In this document: positions 57,361 through 64,000 of the stretch, one piece after another | Layout of the letters: each line of letters opens with the position of its first letter | How positions within the stretch are numbered: position 1 is the first letter of the stretch | DNA from: Siphonodentalium dalli | Lineage: Eukaryota; Mollusca; Scaphopoda; Gadilida; Siphonodentaliidae | Reading direction: 5' to 3' | Length of the DNA stretch: 64,000 bases | Assembly (NCBI GenBank): GCA_032622095.1 | Contig: CP136069.1 | Location: 182,829,122 to 182,893,121, forward strand | The notes under the pieces: generated by a model | Told to the model about the DNA's origin: nothing | Databases searched by the model: none | What the model saw: the letters and a program-made list of their open reading frames with translations, nothing else | Position numbers and translations under genes: made by a program

Positions 57361-58662
57361 ATGGAGCCCGGGAGGTGACATGGTAAATATATTTTATAAT
57401 CCGTGCGCACGGATTAATAAACCGTGCGCACGAATTATTATTAATTCGTGCGCACGAAATAATAATTCGTTCGCACGAATTAGTATTTCGTGCGCACGAA
57501 ATAATAATTCGTGCGCACGAATTAATATTCCGTGCGCACGAATTATTAATTCGTTCGCACGAATTAGTATTTCGTGCGCACGAAATAATCATTCGTGCAA
57601 ACGAATTAATAATTCGTGCGCACGGATTAACAACCCCCCCCCCCCCCTTGCATTTCCCAAGGAATGTCAATGGGGATAAAGTGTCTTCGTTATATGTTGA
57701 ATTGAACATAATACCATTGCTGACTATAATAACCCATCGTCGCCCTATGATGAGTTTTACTTGCGAGTTCCTATAACATGGCATGTTTGTGGTACGGGTG
57801 TGGTTAACAGGTGGGGTGGACCAAAAGCTTTTGTTCCAATGCCATACATGCCATATTGCACGGTGGAACCACAACTGCACAACGATCCATATGGGTATCT
57901 ATATTATAGAGTTAAGGAACATGGGGTACTCATACTCTCCGTGACCACAAGGCACCGCGGGTCACATATATATGCTCGTACATGTAAAAACTGTTAAGTC
58001 GGAACTGGCTTACACATGGGTCTATTATATTCAACTCAGCCCGCGAAAGACACTTTAGCCCCACTCCCTAATTGACCCTCATTCCATCTTCCACAAAAAT
58101 AAATACTGATGCATGTTTTCAGTATTTAGTCTTGCTGAAGAGGGTATCCTACATCTTACACTCCATTTCCGCCATTCCTGATATCATATCGGTACGGTGC
58201 AGTCGTCACTGCGCAACGATCCAGTATGCATGTATACTTGAGAGTGAAATATACTGCCATATACTATCCGTAAGCATCACATAGCATCCCGGATTATATA
58301 TGTATACATGCATGTGCACTCCGGAACTGGCTTACACGCGAGTGGGGGCACACTATCTAGTCACCATGGTCCATATGGACAAATACTCCAATCGTGAGCC
58401 CACGTGGACACCACAGCCTAATATAATTTGTAACTAAGTAGCCCTATTGGCAGACGGTCGCATATATACCCCCCCCCCCCACAGGAAGCATCCACGTATC
58501 AAACATACTCTCATGCATAATTTGTTGTCGCAACTGCGTTGTAAAGGAGTCCGCAGGCGTGAGGCCATTTTGACTGAATTACCGATAGCACAGTATTTAT
58601 ATATGTTAAACCGTGCGCACGGATTATAAAATATATTTACCATGTCACCTCCCGGGCTCCAT
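57361..58662. mobile_element. 1.3-kb DNA element with perfect 52-bp inverted ends and 8-bp target duplication
   Basis: The first 52 bp (57,361-57,412; ATGGAGCCCGGGAGGTGACA, then TGGTAAATATATTTTATAAT, then CCGTGCGCACGG) are exactly inverted at 58,611-58,662. The flanks are ACATTCCT (57,353-57,360) and ACATTCCC (58,663-58,670), an 8-bp duplication with one mismatch. An 8-bp target fits hAT-, P- or Merlin-type transposition; the end sequence does not let me choose. The interior has a palindromic minisatellite, a 14-C and a 12-C run, and no transposase, so it is non-autonomous. Perfect ends imply recent activity. It lies directly against the 5' end of the LINE. Confidence 0.88.
57401..57627. repeat. 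Array of TTCGTGCGCACGAA palindromes (~11 units)
   Basis: The self-complementary core TTCGTGCGCACGAA, with CCGTGCGCACGG at the edges and single-base variants (GTTCGCAC, GTGCAAAC), recurs about every 20-24 bp separated by AT-rich spacers such as ATTAATA. The outermost unit is part of the element's terminal inverted repeat, and a lone unit sits at the opposite end. The array therefore seems to have grown from the inner edge of the left terminus. Open frames on both strands here are translations of the repeat. Confidence 0.92.
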
Positions 58663-58880
58663 ACATTCCCAAACATAAGGTATTAAGATAAACCATGGCT
58701 AACGTCCCAAATAAGATGTGGGATAGGGCGTAGGGATAGATATCAAACATTATTTATTAAATCGAGACGATTATCGGACCGCGACTATTCAAAATAACAA
58801 GAAATAAAGTGAGTAATATGATAAAGTATGCCCAGAAGAAATGCGAAAATAATGTGCAAGAACATATAGAACAATCCTGC

Positions 58881-60255
58881 TCATGTAATTATATTTGGGG
58901 CCTGACATGGCATCTAATTATATTTGGGGCCTGACATGTAATTATATTTGGGGCCTGACATGTAATTATATTTGGGGCCTGACATGGCATCTAATTATAT
59001 TTGGGGCCTGACTCATCTAATTATATTTGGGGCCTGACTCATCTAATTATATTTGGGGCCTGACTCATCTAATTATATTTGGGGCCTGACTCATCTAATT
59101 ATATTTGGGGCCTGACTCATCTAATTATATTTGGGGCCTGACTCATCTAATTATATTTGGGGCCTGACATCTAATTATATTTGGGGCCTGACTCATGTAA
59201 TTATATTTGGGGCCTGACTCATCTAATTATATTTGGGGCCTGACTCATGTATTTATATTTGGGGCCTGACTCATGTAATTATATTTGGGGCCTGACTCAT
59301 GTAATTATATTTGGGGCCTGACTCATGTAATTATATTTGGGGCCTGACTCATGTAATTATATTTGGGGCCTGACTCATGTAATTATATTTGGGGCCTGAC
59401 TCATGTAATTATATTTGGGGCCTGACTCATGTAATTATATTTGGGGCCTGACATCTAATTATATTTGGGGCCTGACTCATGTAATTATATTTGGGGCCTG
59501 ACTCATGTAATTATATTTGGGGCCTGACTCATGTAATTATATTTGGGGCCTGACTCATGTAATTATATTTGGGGCCTGACTCATGTAATTATATTTGGGG
59601 CCTGACATGTAATTATATTTGGGGCCTGACTCATGTAATTATATTTGGGGCCTGACATGTAATTATATTTGGGGCCTGACTCATGTAATTATATTTGGGA
59701 CCTGACATGTAATTATATTTTGGGCCTGACTCATGTAATTATATTTGGGGCCTGACTCATGTAATTATATTTGGGGCCTGACTCATGTAATTATATTTGG
59801 GGCCTGACATGTAATTATATTTGGGGCCTGACTCATGTAATTATATTTGGGGCCTGACTCATGTAATTATATTTGGGGCCTGACTCATGTAATTATATTT
59901 GGGGCCTGACTCATGTAATTATATTTGGGGCCTGACATGTAATTATATTTGGGGCCTGACATGTAATTATATTTGGGGCCTGACATGTAATTATATTTGG
60001 GGCCTGACATGTAATTATATTTGGGGCCTGACTCATGTAATTATATTTGGGGCCTGACATGTAATTATATTTGGGGCCTGACTCATGTAATTATATTCGG
60101 GGCCTGACATGTAATTATATTTGAGGCCTGACATGTAATTATATTTGGGGCCTGACATGTAATTATATTTGGGGCCTGACATGTAATTATATTTGAGGCC
60201 TGACATGTAATTATATTTGGGGCCTGACATGTAATTATATTTGGGGCCTGACATG
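58881..60255 (+). repeat. Satellite array, 26/24-bp units, roughly 54 copies
   Basis: The unit is TAATTATATTTGGGGCCTGA followed by CTCATGT or CTCATCT (26 bp), or by CATGT (24 bp, lacking TC). The copy number is estimated from array length divided by unit length. Variants are zoned: the left third has mostly CTCATCT units, the middle CTCATGT, and the right end 24-bp units. Three GGCAT-extended units occur at the margins. Most 26-bp units create TGACTCA, the AP-1/TRE heptamer. Homogeneity is very high. The 24-bp units are a multiple of three, which opens a repeated frame on the minus strand without meaning. Confidence 0.97.
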
Positions 60256-60419
60256 GCAAAAGCTAATTTGTTGAATGATGCTTTCATAATGAATTCGAAT
60301 GGATAAATCAATGAACATAATACAAGTGTATCAGTATTATTACCGAAATGCTTCTAAACGAATACATTCTGACCTGAGCATATAGTTATTTAATGTTTTA
60401 TTTGAACACAATTAAAGTA

Positions 60420-60779
60420 AATTAGCCCGATGGATATACCAGAGAATGCTAAAAGAGACTGCATCTTAAAACAATTCGCAATTGTTCGTAATATTCAACA
60501 AACTATCGCGACTTTCCCAAACTTACGAACGTTTCCAACGTATAGGTATTGTACCAATATTTAAAAAGGAGATCCCGATGACAACAGTAACTGCATATCG
60601 CTTTCACTTGTATTCTGCCTCTGAAAAATATTTGAAAAACTAACATTGAAAAACATTTAAAGTCACTTCCAAGAAAGCGACCTAATAGATTCACATGAAT
60701 CATTTTGTTTATGTTCGCACTGCACTACATTTCAACAAGTTCAACACTATCAGTCTTATTGACGTATGTGGGGTAGGGT
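60420..60779 (+). pseudogene. LINE reverse-transcriptase fragment, N-terminal part (second LINE)
   Basis: The plus-strand translation near 60,562-60,660 reads PIFKKGDPDDNSNCISLSLV, a stop, then KIFEKLTLKNI. This is the standard start of non-LTR reverse transcriptase (V-P-I-F-K-K-G-D-P-x-D, N-Y-R-P-I-S-L, then K-I-F-E-K). About 35 further codons with an HCTTFQQVQ stretch follow before the foldback element begins. Stops and frame changes show it is dead. The missing motif A and thumb continue on the same strand at 62,265-62,860. Confidence 0.75.
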
Positions 60780-62210
60780 TCTCTATTCCGAAGGTTCATT
60801 ATTCCGAAGGTTCGCTATTCCGAAGGTTCATTATTCCGAAGGTTCGCTATCCCGAAGGTTCGCTATTCCGAAGGTTCGCTATTCCGACGTTTTCTATTCT
60901 GGGCGTACTTAACCGGAAATGAATCAAACTTTGCACCCCCCCCCCACAAAAACCACACGAGGAATGAAAAATACTTTGGCTAGTATTCACATATAGTACA
61001 ATTATACACCCCATTATAATTCCTAAATTGTCCCAGATGTGGGTTATTAATAGCAAGAAGACAGTATCAGTTTATCGTTTATTATGTAAATTTGAAAACA
61101 CGATGACTGCGTGACTGAAATAAACTACATGTAAGAGATACAGTCTATCCGAACTGGCAATCTGTACTTGAAAGAAACATCAACATTAAAGGCCCAGGCC
61201 TTTCGAACCCTCAAATCACATATCTATAATATAAGTCATATTGCACACCATTTGAAATAGGAAGCTCTCATTGTATTATCAACTTATCCGGTGTAATAAA
61301 CTGTAAACGTGTTGTTTTTTTTTTAGTTACCGACGTGTTTTTGTGCTTAAGTTTCATCTGGTTTTGTTGCTCAAAGTGTATTATTTTCAATGGAGGGGAA
61401 TAACTATATTTTAAGATAGAGTTATTCCCCATTCATTGAAAATACATTTTTAGTTTGAATTATGTTGCGTTCTGTGAGCCATAACGGGGAAATCTTGGGA
61501 ATTATTTCAGCTGTTTTCTATTTCTCATTGGGCATCTTTCGAGACACAGACGTTTCAAATTACAGTATTGTAATCATATGTTATGGCATAGATTGTTATT
61601 AAAACCGTATATCAAGGCACTATCAAAAATAATAGGTGAATCGGAAATTAAGTGGGCATTAAAGTCAATACTAGTCACAATTGCAGTTACGTTCATCTCA
61701 TATCCGTCTATTAGCGATATTCTGCTATGCAGTATGTTATGGCGCTCCAATATTCATTGAGCGTTATATCCCCACTGTTATAATCCGCCTTTAAATGGCG
61801 TATTCTTATTATTGAGATATATAACGTAATACGCAATGACATTAAATCGTATGGAAACAGCAATTGTGTGGTCTGCTTGGTGTGAATATGTATTAAGGAA
61901 TAACGTGATACGTAATGACATTAAATCCCAAGGAAACCCGCGAAAACAAACAAAATCACATTTAATGTTTTATTGTTTTAAGTTATTTCTTTCATAAAAT
62001 GAGTTTTCGTGATAAAGAACCCTCTCAATACTTTAGAATATAGAATTAACCTATAAAATAACAAAAACCTTCGGAATAGCGAACCTTCGGAATATAGAAC
62101 CTTCGGAATAGCGAACCTTCGGAATAGTGAACCTTCGGAATAGCGAACCTTCGGAATAGTGAACCTTCGGAATGGTGAACCTTCGGAATAGCGAACCTTC
62201 GGAATAGAGA
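60780..62210. mobile_element. Foldback element: inverted arrays of a 16-bp repeat
   Basis: Six full and one partial units of ATTCCGAAGGTTCGCT (or -ATT) run forward at 60,784-60,890. Nine units of the inverse (ACCTTCGGAATAGCGA and variants) run at 62,067-62,210. Both outer edges start with the same TCTCTATTCCGAAGGTTC, so the element is symmetric with inverted-repeat arms made of tandem repeats, the hallmark of foldback elements. The interior (60,891-62,066) has a 10-C run (60,936-60,945), a hairpin (GGAGGGGAATAACT / AGTTATTCCCCATTC, 61,388-61,440) and no recognised transposase. It splits a LINE reverse-transcriptase ORF. No target duplication is evident. Confidence 0.8.
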
Positions 62211-62264
62211 CATGTTCCCCTTGTGTGTTACTTGATACGCATCCACACACGTTCATCGTGTTCT

Positions 62265-62860
62265 GTGTCATACATGTATCTAAGGCATTTGAACAGGTCG
62301 GGCACAGAGGTCTTCTGCCGAAGTTAGAATCATATGGCATTGCATGAACTACTTTTTTCGGATAACAAGGTTATTCATGCTGGGGTTCCCCACGATATTT
62401 CTGCGACCTTTCTTATTCCGTGTATACATGTATGTCGATTAGTATCGCCTAACTGTTCGCCATGAACATGAGTATGACGTACTATTGCACATATTAAATA
62501 GGGATCTCAGTTTAACGCACGAACTGTCCAGTGTGTGGCTCGCCAGTCTCCTCCAATAAAATAATACACGACCTAGAGAATAGTATTTGATGCCACCTCA
62601 CCTCTTTCCAAAATCTGAATAACAAAAGCATCTGGGGAAACATATCCAATCGAATTTGGGATGGAATCTTCGAATAGACGATACCGTCCATAGAGTGGCT
62701 GTATTCTTGCCGGCTCTGAGAAAACTTAAATTTAGTTTGTCAAGGAAAACATTATTATTGAGCTACAACGCACATGTAATACACTATCGCTATTCCATTA
62801 CGATAATATATGCGATTGTTGTCCCAACAAACCCATCGACATCCTGATAACCTTCAATTG
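62265..62860 (+). pseudogene. LINE reverse-transcriptase fragment, motif A to thumb (second LINE)
   Basis: On the plus strand, VSKAFEQVGHRGLLPKLESY followed by GIA is the motif A region of a non-LTR reverse transcriptase; the aspartate expected just before VSKAF is replaced. AGVPHDISATFLI (about 62,378-62,415) corresponds to motif B (A-G-V-P-Q-G-S-I-L-G-P-L-L-F). The YADD region is deleted or unrecognisable. At 62,695-62,790 ALRKLKFSLSRKTLLLSYNA matches the thumb region. Together with 60,420-60,779 it is one LINE interrupted by the foldback element, on the opposite strand to the LINE at 54.6-57.35 kb. It is inactive. Confidence 0.75.
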
Positions 62861-63039
62861 TAAGCTGCTAGAAACATCAGCGGTTTAACGTATTTTTCTT
62901 AAAATAAATAATTTGTAACATAAATGGGGACACTAAATGTCATAATCTTAAATATCAGGAGTTAAGCCGCTGGGAGGGAACGCAAACTATTATCAGGACT
63001 CCGTTCGCCCCACCCCTCCATGGTAAAACAATGGAATTC
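62861..63039. other. Short unassigned stretch
   Basis: No coding signal or repeat recognised; probably beyond the 3' end of the second LINE. Confidence 0.3.
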
Positions 63040-63530
63040 ACTTAAGGTTACACTGGTGTAAATATGGTTCGGAGTGACATCGCGGATGAGGGCGGATTTT
63101 ATAGGAGATAATAAAATAGACACTGGACCCTGATTGGTCAATAGCCTTGTGTGTATTCAGCATAAAACACATCTTCCATATAATTTCCCATTAAAATAGC
63201 TAATGGCACAGGAATTAACCTTTTGTATTGAATTTTGTGATGTGCTCTAAAATATGACATTATTTTAATGCGGTTCTGACGAAAACACAGATTTAAAAGC
63301 GAATTCCCTGTTAGTCACATAACAAGTTCCCGCAAATGTTAATCTTTAAATAACATTTTGAACATGGGAATTATATTGCACTAAAGCCTATGAAATACAT
63401 TTACACCAGTGTAACCAAAGCGATAGCGCGCTTAATTGCTGAATAATTGTAACTCCGTACATTTCTTCAGAATTACCTCTCAATGGAATAAATGTGTTCA
63501 AAACAAAATCACTTTTGTGGTTCTTGTCAC
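63040..63530 (+). repeat. Interspersed 'CCTGATTGGTCAATAGCC' repeat, copy F
   Basis: It shares, in order, AGGAGATAATAAAATAGACA, CCCTGATTGGTCAATAGCC, GGCACAGGAATTAACC, GCGAATTCCCTG and ACATTTACACCAGTGTAACC with copies at 10.2-13.2 kb, but is shortened by deletions. It ends with CAATGGAATAAATGTGTTCA and TTGTGGTTC, the inverse of 12,784-12,850. This copy therefore shows what may be the family's true right end. Confidence 0.75.
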
Positions 63531-64000
63531 TTCCACTGTTACCAAAATTGACGGCAGTGTTCTAGTATGAGATGAAACTTACAACATATATAAGGGGGCA
63601 TAATAACCTCGATGGCACCGCCAAGCGAAAGATGGCCCAGCCAGTGTATCTGGCTATTTCACAAATTACTCGCTTCGTGCTTCAAGGTGCACTAGAATAT
63701 ATCCGGCTGGGTTTTCAGTGTAGCTTATCAAAGAGCTGCAGCAATGATCCCAATGGAGGTCAGAACGAGTTGTGATGTGAAATTATAATCAGTTCACGGG
63801 ATATTGTTTGTTAATTGGGTATAACACCGGTGCAATCACCATTAACATACACGAGGATTCCAAAGAAAAAATAACTACGTTTTGTTGTTTCACAAACAAT
63901 GAGGCGCTTGGATAGTGCTTCATGTATTATCCGATGGAGGAAGGAACATTTATCGGACTGCATTGTCGGTTCTTTGTTATTTTTGTTACTTGCAGACTGA
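63531..64000. other. No gene recognised
   Basis: Only short frames without recognised domains up to the end of the window. Confidence 0.35.

Noticed and set aside
57347-57880. 110- and 173-residue frames with CARIN/SCARN repeats on both strands
   Set aside because: They are translations of the TTCGTGCGCACGAA array; being palindromic, it opens similar frames on both strands.
58881-60255. CRISPR-like regular short repeats
   Set aside because: Units follow one another directly with no unique spacers, and the context is animal DNA; this is a satellite.
60033-60311. 92-residue frame of repeated YNYMSGPK on the minus strand
   Set aside because: It is only the translation of 24-bp satellite units, whose length is a multiple of three.
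61978-62340. 120-residue minus-strand frame rich in IPKVRYSEGS
   Set aside because: It translates the 16-bp foldback repeat, which is open in several frames; no independent evidence of a protein.

Overview
This window looks like repeat-dense nuclear DNA from an invertebrate animal, most likely a marine lophotrochozoan such as a bivalve mollusc. Bacteria and viruses are unlikely. There are no long intact reading frames or operons, and the sequence is AT-rich. One exon with textbook GT-AG borders encodes an EGF-like domain. The rest is decayed non-LTR retrotransposons, a Polinton/Maverick-type integrase, many terminal-inverted-repeat elements, hairpin elements, minisatellites and one large satellite. 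The mollusc call is an inference: several interspersed repeats (the 'aactctggcaaaa' type near 45.7 and 52.6-53.3 kb, and the 'ggacggacgacgg' tail ending in an AGCT hairpin near 32.8 kb) resemble repeats I remember from bivalves. I could not run a search.

Layout. 0-3.4 kb: one EGF-like exon (minus strand) with a hairpin-element remnant beside it. 3.8-7.8 kb: a large inverted-repeat complex, then a ~200-bp tandem array. 8-10 kb: a Tc1/mariner-like hairpin element, a second perfect-looking hairpin element, and an inverted pair of poly-G-headed repeats. 10.1-15.0 kb: several copies of one interspersed repeat and an 890-bp tandem duplication. The junction of that duplication is filled by a 0.2-kb copy of sequence lying 4 kb upstream. 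17.4-20.0 kb: a Polinton-type integrase broken by one extra base, two acidic ORFs (one possibly a transposase N-terminus), and a LINE reverse-transcriptase scrap. 20-31 kb: few genes, scattered repeats and a diverged tandem duplication. 31.4-32.9 kb: a ~166-bp tandem array. 36-49 kb: three copies of a TTAA-flanked short inverted-repeat family, a pair of ~470-bp inverted arms around a decayed ORF, a palindrome-rich array, and a speculative three-exon gene on the minus strand. 49-54 kb: a Harbinger-like element and other inverted-repeat elements. 54.6-57.35 kb: a decayed LINE (minus strand). 57.36-58.66 kb: a young 1.3-kb element with perfect 52-bp inverted ends. 58.9-60.3 kb: a satellite of 24/26-bp units. 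60.4-62.9 kb: a second LINE (plus strand), split by a foldback element built from 16-bp repeats.

No functional gene network is visible. The window mainly records transposition, nested insertion, tandem amplification and decay, with at most two host genes (the EGF-like exon, and the 45-49 kb candidate) crossing it. Repeat boundaries were judged by eye and are approximate unless exact target duplications are given.
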